A stretch of 64,000 bases of DNA from Oscheius sp. JU75. Lineage: Eukaryota; Nematoda; Chromadorea; Rhabditida; Rhabditidae. The stretch covers positions 1,178,001-1,242,000 of the forward strand of contig JASJZC010000004.1 in the NCBI GenBank assembly GCA_037178855.1, read 5' to 3'. The notes under the pieces are model-generated. The model did not search any database. It was not told the DNA's origin and saw only the letters and a list, made by a program, of their open reading frames with translations. The translations under genes and the position numbers were made by a program. Below, piece by piece: positions 54,277 to 64,000 of the stretch (its first letter is position 1; the number at the start of each line of letters is the position of its first letter).

Positions 54277-56219
54277 ATGGGTCTGCTGAACATCTACTAC
54301 TTCGTACAGGCATTCAATACAGTAACAGCAGTCTTTCTCAACTTTTTCCTCGTTTTTTTGGTCTGTCGCTACAGCAACAACAAGATGGGAAAATACCGTT
54401 ATCTCATCATCTCCTTCGCTCTTTTCGAAGCTGCTTATGCTCTAGTCGTCTTCCTCGGAATGCCGGTTAGTCGACTACTATTGGCAATAGATAGAGGGTT
54501 TAGATAAATTTCTTAGCAGATCGAAGCTGGCTCATCTTCACTCACGAGAACTTTCTCGGATCCTATTTGTCAGCTTTCGGACCAGCACTCTACTGTTCAA
54601 TGTGAGGCATTATCATTAGGCAGTATTGTCCAACGTCTCATATTTGGGGGAAGGCTGAAGGCTTGGCACTAGGACCGCTCAATACGTTATGAAGAATATA
54701 TTCAAAATGGGTGCAGAATTGTCTTGATTAGTTTGTTCTTCCCTGAGCTTGAGCTTTATTGGCAAATGCCAGGTCAACACTGGCACAACCGTGGACAACC
54801 CTGTTCTTACCTATAGCCTTTTCAGCCAAAAAAATAAATCAAACAATCAAACAGATTTTTTCTCTTTTTTCCCTTCCTATTCAACGTTGCCTCGTATCAA
54901 TTGAAAGAACTGTGTTTCCAACTTTGCGTCTGAACAGAGCATATAAATGACTAGAAGTTCGAATAAGAAACTTTCTCGCGTTAAGGTACGAGATCTGGAT
55001 GGGATTCGTAGTTATCCATTTCCTCTACAGATACGTGGTCATGTGTCGGTAAGGATTTCGGAGTACTGTAGAGTAATCGAACCAGACCCAAAGTCGCCAA
55101 CTACATCTCCTTCTACCACTGGGTCAAGATCTGTCTTTTCGGCGTCTGGATCTGTTTCATCGTCCTCACCTTCGCCTGCGGTCTCTTCTTCTGCACTCGA
55201 CTCACCATGTCGGACCACATGTACCACCTGATCCAGTCCGATTTCGGGATCAAGGACGCGGATAATGTTAGCTATATTTTGCTCAGGAAACGAGTGAGTT
55301 TTTCCCTTTCTTAGTTACGAAAATGTTACAGGATCCATTGAACAACACGCTCTCCTTCGCCGGAACAGCCTCCATTCTGAACCATTTCCTCATTGTCAGC
55401 ATTTCGGCCGTGATCATCGTCTTCTGTGGACTGCGAGTCTGGGCAGCGATCAAGAAGATGAAAGAGGACTCGCAGTTCCTTCGCGACCACAGCGTTCAGC
55501 TTCAAATGTTTATGACTCTAGTCATCCAGGCATGTTTCACGAGGAGATTAGTAGAGAACCAGCCGTCTACGACGGCTTCGTCGTCCTTTAGTCTTGACTA
55601 CGCATTGACAACAGGCGGCTTTGCCGCTCCCATAGCCTAAGTTCCTAGGTTTCCTCCAAAGCTGATTTGTCAACTAAACTCTTGATATGCCATGGCTTGC
55701 CGGCTTTTTTGCTCGTAGTGACGGACAGACGGACGGACACCATTGCGCTTTAGTAGGAGAGAGATAAGATTTAAGGGTTGATGTTTCTCTCGTGAGCAAG
55801 GGAATCTGACATTCGATGGCATGGCCAAGTTGCCAGTCTGAGCTAGGAAGATTCTCCCGAGTATACGTGAAAATATTTTAGACCCTCGTCCCCGTTCTCT
55901 TCTGCCACATTCCCTCTCTCATCTACCTCTCTTTCCCCTTCTGGGAGACCGACTTCTCCTTTGGCGAATGGTCTCTCTGCTTTTCCATTCTCACTTCGAT
56001 TAGCAAGTGGATTGATCCAATTATCGTCATGGTCTGCATCAGAGAGTACCGTCATGCCTTGGGTCTAATCTGCGGTGGAGGTATGCTCCCAAAATCATTC
56101 TCATTTACTTATGTTTAGGGTATGTGAGAGCTCCTGTCCAGAGTCGCGGCAGTAGTGACAACCAACAGTCTGTCAACTTTTCCAGCCTTCAGCAACACGT
56201 CGAGACGCAGAATTTATGA
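54277..56219 (+). CDS. Seven-helix chemoreceptor, Str/Srj-type
   Basis: Starts MGLLNIYYFVQAFNTVTAVF. KMGKYRYLIISFALFEAAYA after helix 1 is the classic Str-superfamily phrase. Further exons: INFLADRSWLIFTHENFLGS with YLSAFGPALYCSM, a short exon with RYVVMCR, then VANYISFYHWVKICLFGVWI, CFIVLTFACGLFFCTRLTMS, ASILNHFLIVSISAVIIVFC, DHSVQLQMFMTLVIQTLVPV, FCHIPSLIYLSFPFW and SISKWIDPIIVMVCIREYR, ending QQHVETQNL. The junction near 55030-55085 does not resolve into one frame, so an exon is misjudged or the gene carries a lesion. The intron at 55529-55883 starts with GC, not GT, and includes a dispersed repeat. An AATAAA follows at 56230. Confidence 0.72.
55705..55790. repeat. Dispersed repeat, inverted relative to 8440-8505
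   Basis: Reverse complement reads ACTAAAGCGCAATGGTGTCC followed by GTCCGTCTGTCC; the copy near 8457 reads ACTAAAGTGCAATGATGTCC followed by GTCCATCTGTCT. It lies in an intron of the chemoreceptor. Confidence 0.75.
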
Positions 56220-56996
56220 AGAGATGATTTGAATAAAAACGACTATTAGAACCGTTGAAGAAAGGGTCGCGCCACGAACAATGTTAAATGTCTGCGTTTT
56301 CAACTTCACAGCTGAACAGATTGTTTAAAGTCGCAGAGATTGAAAATTTTAGAGCAAAAGTTGGTGTATTGCTAAGAGGCGCCGTTACGGCCAGCGTGAC
56401 GCGGGTTTGAGTCCGCTCCGAGGCAAATCATTCTTCTATCGATCTCAGGTCTGTAAAGTGTCATTTTGTAGAGCTTGATGGGAAACTAAGAATATGTAAC
56501 AATCTGAGCATAAACTTGCTGTAAAATGGGGGTTCGCTGCATTTTGATCACAAATCCATTTACAGTGCAAAAGTTTCTGAGAAACAGAGAAGAGATGAGT
56601 GGGTTCAATGGCATTGAAGATGGTTCATCAGAAGAGAAGTGGATTAAGAGATAGAAGGTAGGTTCAAAGGGTGGAAAGCAGGCGCAATGAGGGCCGAAGG
56701 GCCGAAACAAGTTGAGCATGCTCCGAAGTGGCATAGCCTAACTTGTGGACAGAGGCCCTATGCGAGGGGCCCGAACCGACGACAACGCTATTCAGCAGAA
56801 GAGTCTTGGTAAAGAGTTTACCGCTGGAATAGAGCAAGAAGATGGCTAGTGCTACGAAGGCAGCTGAGACAAGAACGCGAAAGTAGAATCTATAGCCACT
56901 CAACAATGTAAGAAGGCACATTCAGGCAAGTAAGTCAACCTGGGAACACAGAAAGAACAATGATCGCATCAAAGCTGCTATATAATAGTCGGAGTA
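56220..56996. other. Intergenic region with a gene-fragment repeat
   Basis: 56380-56430 has a tRNA-like B box (GCGGGTTTGAGTCCGC). 56664-56921 on the reverse strand contains a membrane-anchor frame (VLVSAAFVALAIFLLYSSGK) that resembles 58729-58970. TATATAAT stands at about 56981, shortly before the ATG at 56997. Confidence 0.5.
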
Positions 56997-57379
56997 ATGG
57001 AAATCGGCTTGGTTCAGTGTCTTACCCTCATTTTCGACCAGACTATGTCACTTGGCTTTTTCACAATGACAGTATTCCCGAAAGCCCTGAACGGTAAACT
57101 GATCTCGTACGAGGGAAGACAGTGGAATGGTAGTTCTGTTACGTTCTCTGAACACGTCTTTCAGCAAGAATATTCGGTCTCGTGATGGGAAGTCTTCTCG
57201 TTCTGTGGTTCAATGGTCAATTTATCACTACAATCATCCTCTATCGATACCGCAAAATCCTGAGAAGGATCGAAGAGAGAGCCAAGGAGATCCCATTGAT
57301 AGCGACTTCTGTTCAGAAAGTCCGATTCGAGGGCGAGAGTCTTATGGAGAGGACCATCGGAGCATTGACTCCTATTTGA
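56997..57379 (+). CDS. Short two-helix protein or chemoreceptor fragment, 103 aa
   Basis: Two exons (56997-57093 and 57165-57379, 71-nt intron). Starts MEIGLVQCLTLIFDQTMSLG; a hydrophobic segment IFGLVMGSLLVLWFNGQFIT is followed by TIILYRYRKILRRIEERAKE and a polar tail ending TIGALTPI. IILYRYRK resembles the end of helix 1 or 2 in worm chemoreceptors, so this may be the truncated relic of one. The frame is intact and the exon lengths fit a multiple of three. Confidence 0.5.
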
Positions 57380-57690
57380 ATGTAGGGGTAAAAAAGTCAA
57401 CGTTATAAGGATGGCAATGAGAGAAGAAAGGCCATGCGTTTCAAATTGCCGCGGAGTTCCTGAATGAGTGTTGCGGGTTACTGTAGCGAACTTATGACGA
57501 CTGTTTGGTCGTTTTCCAACTTTCATTCATTTTTGCTCACAATTAGCCCCATGCCAGTTCACTTTCTCTACTAGTAATGAACGAGAACGTTTTGCGACAA
57601 AAGAGCAAGCAAAGTTATGCCGATAACATATTTACTAATGCTCTACCACCTTTTGGTCTTTCTTCTCTCAATACCTTGGTTTTCCAGAAA

Positions 57691-58303
57691 ATGGCTCGAA
57701 CCAAGCAAAAAGTTCCCAAGCAAAATAGCCCGAAGCAGACAGCCAGAAAATCGACGTTCCCTACTGGATACATTCCAAAAAATCCCGTGGCCGCCCGTAA
57801 AATGGACACCAAGAGAAAAGAGTCTACCAAAAAAGATGTCCAGAAAAAGAATGCGGTCACTACGCGTACTCGTAAGCGCCTTCCTATTTCAATGTAACTT
57901 CATTTTTTAGCTAGTGGAGTCGCAGCTCTTCGTGAAATCAAACGTCTTCAGAGGACTACCGACCTTCTCATTCCTCGTAGCGCCTTCCAGAGAGTGGTTC
58001 GTGATATCTGCAACAAAATCGCTGTAAACGTTGCTATCACCTCCGTATAGTTTCTTCTTTTCAGAAAGACAATAATGAAACTTTCACTTTTAAGTGGAAG
58101 AGTGTTGCTCTTGCCGCGCTGCAGGAGGCCGCTGAAATGTATCTCGTCTGCTTCTTCGAAGACGTTAATCTCGCTGCCCTCCACGCTCGTCGAGTTACCA
58201 TCATGCCAAGAGTAAGCTTTGTTTGTTACGCGAAATAACAGCCTTTAAGGATGTCGATCTGGTTCGCAAGCTGAGAAGCGAAAATGGCTGCATAAAACGC
58301 TAG
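57691..58303 (+). CDS. Divergent histone H3, CenH3/CENP-A-like
   Basis: Four exons (57691-57871, 57911-58023, 58065-58211, 58250-58303) give 164 residues; canonical H3 has 135. The histone fold is clear: [87 protein letters not shown]. Loop 1 ([11 protein letters not shown]) is longer than in H3 and brings a tryptophan at the CENP-A position, so a centromeric variant is the best reading; a divergent germline H3 is the alternative. The tail starts MARTKQ, then ten extra residues, then TARKST, and continues basic to RTPSG. The ATG is three bases after a TTTTCCAG acceptor. The H3 core is spread over four exons, unlike canonical intronless histone genes. Confidence 0.88.
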
Positions 58304-61300
58304 ACCCTGTATTAAAGTTCCTTATTTGTCCTCTGACCATTAACATAAACTGCTACCTTTATAGGTTCTTGTCATTTGCAATCAATGTTGTACCCCAAGG
58401 AAAGATAAGAATTGTCCCAGTTACTTTGTGACAACAATTACTTTTTGTAAGTCAAGTCAGCATGCGTCTCTGGAAAAACGTTGCTCCCGTCAGGGTAGTT
58501 CGACTTGAATAGCAACTAACGGTCACTAACCCCAATGGGGCATCAGCCAAGCTTGCTTCAAACAAAAGTGTTTTGGTATTTCGAATTGCGAACTCCAATT
58601 ATGTAAAATTGAGACTTGTCGCCATTTTTTAGACGAAGTGTTTCTACTTAACAATGGCAGAGGTAGCAGCAGAAACCAGGAGTGACCGAGTTTCAGCAAC
58701 GAGTTGAACAGAATGAGAAGATGTTTGTTCATTGAGGATCTCGTCGTCCTTTACTCATTGCTTCTCTAGAATAATCTGTTGATTCATTGGCTCTGTAGCG
58801 TATAGTGACAGTATTTTGTCTAGTCCAAATACGAAGAGAACCTGTGCGAGGAGCTCGATTTCGACGACAATATTCTGCATAACAATTCTCTGCAAAGAGA
58901 TTGCTACTGGAATCGATCAAAGAGATGACTAGAGCTACGGAGACAGTTGATGAGATAGGATGGCCAAAGACGGAATTAAAGACCTGACTACTCTTCTTCA
59001 GTCCCGTCTCTGTCAGTAGCCCCTACTTCAATACGTCAGCTCCATATTGAACAGCAACAGTTTCGTGCAGGCCATCCAGAACAGACATTTCCAGGCTCTC
59101 AGTTTTGATGTTGATTCTCTGCGAGTTTGTCTCCACCAGAACCTGAAATACAACAAGAGAAGAAGCCACGGAGCAATCCTTTCGTTGTTATTCGATTCAG
59201 TTCCCGAGAAATTTCCAAAGACCGATCTCTACCCACCTTAACACCACTCTAGTCTCACCCGATTTGCTGAACACTCCGACGAGACCTCTATCACAGCCCG
59301 ATGCGGCCCTCGATTAGAAGACTGAGAGCATTCGGGTCTGCGTTACTCAGGACTACTACAGTCCCTAGTCAAGGTGTGAGAGAAAGGTAGCCAAAAGTGA
59401 GTGTAAAAGTATAACAAACTTTGATGGAAAGTGGAAACCCCTGGCCTGTAGAAGACGAACAGTAGCCCAGATGGGTAGCAAGCGACCGACTTGAAGTAAG
59501 AGTCTCAACGTTGCCAAGATCTTTCAAGTCGAGTACGCTTTCGGCGCATTTTGCAAGCGATGGCGTGAACACTACGGATGCAGACTGCTTTCCGTTCAAA
59601 CATTCTTCGATTTCTCCTTGTTGCACATATTCGAGGTTGATATGGGATTTCCGTCTTATTGCCGGTCCTTGAAAAAGTCGAAAGAGAAGCTGGAGCCAGT
59701 GAAGAGGAGACTTGTCTCTTGTGTGATCTGGGGGACAATGCGGGTTCTACGATTTCTTAAATTGGTTTCTACGGGTGTTTTTTTATGCTTTTCCTAGTGC
59801 GTCTAGAACTGCCTTCTTTCATACTTGGAAAGTTGGTATTTCGGCGGGAAAGCGGACTACAACTAACCGAAAGAATTCGAACTACAGTTCAGAGAGTGCT
59901 CTACTTAAACCAGTATATTCATAGAACCTCAAGAGTGACTGTTTTGATTTATTTTGTAGGCCGATTACGTCCATGTTTTAAGCGATTGGTTCAACCTCAT
60001 AGCGGGAACTTTTTGAATGACAACTGATTTTCTCTGCCACTAATCGACCGCTCTTCAAACTGACAAAAACTTGGCTGCCCAAAACTTCAACGAAGCAACC
60101 AAGCTACTATGGTTTGCTCAAAAAATTAGAAGTCGCTACTCATAACTTATTTGTTTCGTGACGGGAGCCAAAGTGAGACAGTCCTTTGACCAAAACTTGG
60201 CTGAGTATTCCTTGTTTGCGTGCTAAATAAAAGCAAATGGGTTCCGCCACAAACAGAAATGGGTAACGGATCCCTCCCAATTCTTGACGAAGCATCAAAC
60301 TGTATGACAGTGGAGAACATGACAGGCCGGAAAACATCCCTCTTCCCGATTTTACTTCACTGTAAGAGATAACTGTTTTGACTTCCATACGCATCTAACG
60401 GGAAAAAAACTTGACCATTGGCAATATATAGGTGCATACGTGTTAAATGTTCTACCTGTTCAACTATTTCATTTTGTTTGCCAGTGGCGTGGACTGTGGC
60501 GTGGACTTGCTGTTTGGGGTCTGCGATTCGTTAGATTGTTCCCTACGGCTCTTTTTGCTTTTCGTAGGGCGATTTTAAGATCGAGATTGTCTTTTTCATA
60601 CTTCAAAAGATGTCATCTTTCCGAAATCGAGTTACGAAGAACCGAAAAAAAAACTCTTGTATTTTGTGTTAAGCCATGAAGGGTCCTGGATACCCTATGA
60701 GGGCGGTCCCACGCTTGTGAGATAGGATCAGATCCGGGAGGTTGTGAGCTACCGAAGAGAACAGAGACGTTTAGTTCTGAAGTGCTTGTGACAGCTTCTC
60801 ATCAGCTATGTTTGAATTACTTTGATCCTATCCTCCGGGAACAGGCTTTCAAGTCACTGTTCTAACCAGCTTTAGTTAGAACAGCATGTACAATGCAGTG
60901 CCTTTTACTCTCAGCAAGTAGTACTGTATACATTAAACACGGTCTGTTTAGATAGGAGATATCTAGCCTGACATCGAACTTGACCATCTGTGTAGTCCAG
61001 ACCAAGGAACCCCAGGTTCTTGACCACTGAAGTAAGACCAGAAGACTATTTGATCTGTTGATTCCACCAGTATGTAGCTCGACTCTAGCGATCTATATTC
61101 TTGTCCGAGAACTGAACATGTCCACCCGTTCAAACACGAAACGTCATTCTCGACTTGAAGTACAGCCTTGCCTGTTTAGGCAAAATCATGTCTTTTTTGC
61201 TGGGCACGGGAACATTCAAGTATAGTTACGCGTTAGATAGTTTGGTTTTTCCAGTAGCCGAAGCCAGGAAATTGTCTAGCACCCAGACCATGCCTCCCCA

Positions 61301-61669
61301 GAGATTGTTCAGGTGCAACCAGGGTTGATCTGCGGGAGCCACCCTAATGCCGGGAGATAGGATCCGGAGGGGATCGGGGAAAGTGTTAGCCAGTGAGAGA
61401 GCTGTCTACAACAGATACATTTTGAACTCTCCCTTTCGTCTGTCAAACACAGCTAAACAAGCACTTTTTGACTACAATTCATTGTTGTTCCCGATTCTAG
61501 TCTTTCCCCTTTTCTTGTCCGCTACCCCGGGACAAGGGATATTCGACAGCGGGACATTTCTCATACTTCTTTAGTACGCCGATTGTACGTTTCTTTTCTT
61601 ATTCCTTTTCTTTTCTATTACATTCAAACTACATTTGTTCCTTACTAGAGATCTCTCTTTGGTCCGCCA
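58304..61669. other. Gene-poor region with gene-fragment repeats
   Basis: Contains a reverse-strand membrane-anchor fragment (58729-58970), a forward frame 59041-59241 (QNRHFQALSFDVDSLRVCL) without context, the dispersed repeat at 60156-60255, a degenerate pair at about 59771-59870 and 60535-60640, and a 10-bp hairpin at about 60863-60886. No intact gene is recognisable. Confidence 0.5.
60156..60255. repeat. Dispersed repeat, copy 2
   Basis: GTGACGGGAGCC, TTTGACCAAAACTTGGCTGA and TTTGCGTGCTAAATAAAAGC follow the same order as at 18802-18920. Confidence 0.75.
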
Positions 61670-64000
61670 ATGTCGGACAAGCTCCTTCATCTACAGGGAG
61701 TACGAGGATTGGCCATACTCTTCGTAGTCTTCTTTCACTTCTTCCCTGCTAAATTCGCGAATGGATATGTCGGAGTGGATATGTGAGTCATACTTGAACT
61801 TGTTGTAACACAAGTATGTAGGTTCTTCATTCTGTCCGGCTATCTCATGACTATGATGCTGGAGCGGAACAAGGAGCTGACGCTGCTCGGAGCTGGGGAG
61901 TTTCTGTACAGGAGATGGAAAAGGATTGTGCCGCTCTACTACCTGGTCATCTTGATAGTTCTTGGTGAGTTCACTGGTCTTTTTTGGCTGCCTGGGTTGA
62001 TACACGGACGTACATGTCGGAAGCCTTCTATCTAAAAACCGATTAGATGGACTCAACAAACATGATTGCTCTGTGCACCGGAAATAAGTAAAATAGAGCA
62101 TTTGCTTGGAAGGAGAGGGATTCTTACGGCGTATTCAGTAGTTTACAAACAGTAAGCTGCCATTAAGGAGCCATTAAGACTGAGAACCGACTGTAAACTC
62201 AGCTAAAAAGTATGAAACCGAACTTGTGGTCGAAAGGTAGGGATGTTCCCTGAGTATTGAATGCACACAGTGAGGGTTTGGTGACAAATCCCCTCGTAAA
62301 ATTCAAAGAACTGGGAGATCCTGAAGTCACGGTGAAGGACCATAGCAGACACCAATGACTCCTCAGTGCTAGGGCTGAATCCTCATATTGTGACTCTCAC
62401 TCTCATTCTAACCCTCTAGATCATACTGTGGACTAGAAAGACATCTGCGAGCTTGTTGGCAAAGTCCCAAGGTTCAGTTCAAAAGACACCTCGCAGGGTT
62501 CAAGTGTTTGTTGGATGTTTTCAAAGTTCAGATTGTAAAGATAGTTCTCGGATCTTTGTGTTCACACCAAGCACTCTCCATTGTTTAGTCTAAAAGCTCG
62601 TCCCAATGTTCAAAGGATGACATTTTTGCTTTTCAGCGCTTGTCCAATTCACTTCGGTCTCTATCCAAAAGACCAACGTCGAGTCTGGCTTCACTGCTAC
62701 CCTCTTCGCTACGAATCTCATTCGTCCGAGTGGTCATGACGGTTATTTCGCCAAGGTACAATTCCATCATATCTGTAAAACTATCCTTTTGAGCTTGGCG
62801 TGGCCGTCGACCTCTTCACCCACACTTGGTCTCTAGCTCTCGAAATGCAGTTCTACTTCCTCTTCCCTCTGATCTTCTACATCTTCAAGAAGATGTCTCA
62901 GCAGTTCGGACAACATTTCATCGTTTTGCTATGTAGGTTTCCTGAAAAAAGTCAAAACCTTCTTCAGGCATTATGTCGGGAGCCTTCTACTTAAAAACGG
63001 ATCAGTTCCTGTCCTTCAACTCGGTCTTTGCCAGGATTTGGCAGTTCCTGGCTGGTCTCTTGGTCTACTACGCCTACTCGAGAGACTCTTTCTTAACCCC
63101 GTCGAAAGAAACGATTTTGTGTCTGGAAGAGGAAGAAAAGTTCTTACCAAAAGAGGACAACCTCGTCACCAACTCTTTTCCATTAGTTTCTGTATGTCTA
63201 CTGTCCCTCTGCGTGCTGATAGTCTCTCCCCAAGAAGTAACCTCCGACTTTGCTAGGTATCATTTCCTTAGATTTCCCTCACACTGTTTTAGGGTCAACA
63301 CAGTCCTGATGACCTTTGTGATTCTTCTGTACGGCAAAGGATCCACCTTTTTGGAGAACAAGTACCTCGTCTATATTGGAGAAGTCTCCTACGCTTGGTA
63401 TCTGCTGCATTGGCCGATTGCCGCCACCTTGAAGCTGAACGAAAGATGTACTCAAGGTAGGAGCACCCAAGCTGTGCATCAACCTCATCAAATGCTAGGG
63501 AGAAGGTGTCGATACACAGCGAAATGCTGTGTATCGACACCTTTTTCCGCGCTTCACACAACCTGAAGGCTAGAGTTGGTGCGCAGCCTGGAATAACTGG
63601 GCCATTTCAGAACTCTTCCTGGGACTCATCGTCTCCTTCATTCTGGGTGTCCTGCTGCACGAATTTTTTGAAAAGTTCTACTTGAAGTGGACGAAGGTTA
63701 CCGTAATTGCCTTGACCACCATCCTTCTAGTGGGAAATCTCGCAGTTCTCTTATCGATCAAACGTGGGATAATCTTCTAGATATAGTGGATTGAGAGTTA
63801 CAGAAAGTCTTCCACCTGGCCAATTGGATGATCTTGAGTCGACCGAAAAGTCCGGGTACTCATTCAATGGAACAATGTCCAAGTTCAACTATCCGACCGA
63901 CTTTATCGTGAACATGACCTATGGATATGAGAATAAGACCGACGGTGAGTAACCTTTCAGAGGTTCAGATTTGATATCATTCTGTGCACAAACTGTTTTG
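61670..64000 (+). CDS. Membrane O-acyltransferase, OAC / acyltransferase-3 family (3' end beyond window)
   Basis: Integral-membrane acyltransferase of the large nematode OAC family. Starts MSDKLLHLQGVRGLAILFVV, with FHFFPAKFANGYVGVDMFFI and LSGYLMTMML, the acyltransferase-3 hallmark (H in FFHFFP, GVDMFFILSGYL). Then YRRWKRIVPLYYLVILIVL, TNLIRPSG, LFTHTWSLALEMQFYFLFPL, FARIWQFLAGLLVYYAY, YIGEVSYAWYLLHWPIAA, VSFILGVLLHEFFEKFYL and a further helix, then a polar segment with N-glycosylation sites (SFNGTMSK, NMTYGYENKT). About eight exons visible; the last ends at a GTGAGT near 63943, so one or more exons, often an SGNH-like domain in this family, lie outside. The intron at 61963-62636 is long. 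Confidence 0.88.
63498..63548. repeat. Strong intronic hairpin in the acyltransferase gene
   Basis: AAGGTGTCGATACACAGC (63503-63520) is exactly complementary to 63526-63543 around the 5-nt loop GAAAT. Outer bases extend the stem to about 23 bp with two G-T pairs. It lies in the intron after NERCTQ. Confidence 0.9.

Noticed and set aside
1-64000. CRISPR arrays, bacterial operons, phage genes, rRNA genes, spliced-leader RNA genes
   Set aside because: I looked for regularly spaced repeats, rRNA-like blocks and SL-type sequences and saw none; the window is ordinary nematode nuclear DNA.

Overview
The window is nuclear DNA of a nematode, most likely a free-living rhabditid related to Caenorhabditis. 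BAF and SUMO read almost residue for residue like the C. elegans proteins. Introns are very short (many 34 to 45 nt) with TTTCAG-type acceptors, and many start codons lie just behind an orphan acceptor, as expected for spliced-leader trans-splicing. Families expanded in nematodes are present: Srh/Str-type chemoreceptors, a DMSR-type peptide receptor, an FkbM-domain type II membrane protein and an OAC-type membrane acyltransferase. Most genes are split, so I rebuilt exon structures by joining frames across GT-AG (and two GC-AG) introns. No transcript evidence was available.

Layout. 1-11.2 kb is gene-dense: baf-1, two reverse-strand RING/coiled-coil proteins with CaaX tails, a 101-residue unknown, a RING-like protein with a possible beta-grasp tail, a coiled-coil/membrane protein, an FkbM-domain protein and a Goliath-type membrane RING ligase. 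11.2-20.2 kb is mostly non-coding, with dispersed repeats, one small secreted-protein candidate and an inverted pair of broken serpins. 20.2-45.8 kb is the core: cdc-45 with an oppositely oriented four-helix membrane gene in its intron, a Trm9/ALKBH8-type tRNA methyltransferase, an unorthodox aquaporin, a large unknown protein, a third RING/coiled-coil paralog with a tRNA-Pro(AGG) in its first intron, nmt-1, a compact brc-2, a BTB protein, a Tudor protein, smo-1, a chemoreceptor and a DMSR-type GPCR. 45.8-54.2 kb is again repeat-rich and nearly empty, with a decayed coding stretch near 52-53 kb. 54.2-64 kb holds chemoreceptors, a divergent centromere-type histone H3 and the 5' part of an acyltransferase that runs off the window.

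Several genes belong to chromatin and genome maintenance (BAF, SUMO, CDC-45, BRC-2, CenH3-like histone, Tudor). brc-2 and nmt-1 lie in tandem 189 bp apart and could be an operon. As far as I recall, the C. elegans orthologs of baf-1, cdc-45, brc-2 and nmt-1 are all on chromosome III, so the window may belong to that ancestral linkage group, with smo-1 as an exception.

The most interesting observations are the histone H3 variant whose ARTKQ and TARKST tail motifs are separated by ten extra residues, the RING/coiled-coil family with CaaX termini, a 34-nt intron-like segment that encodes most of a membrane helix when retained, the gene nested in cdc-45, the tRNA inside a RING-gene intron, an inverted serpin pseudogene pair, and a family of palindromic foldback repeats.
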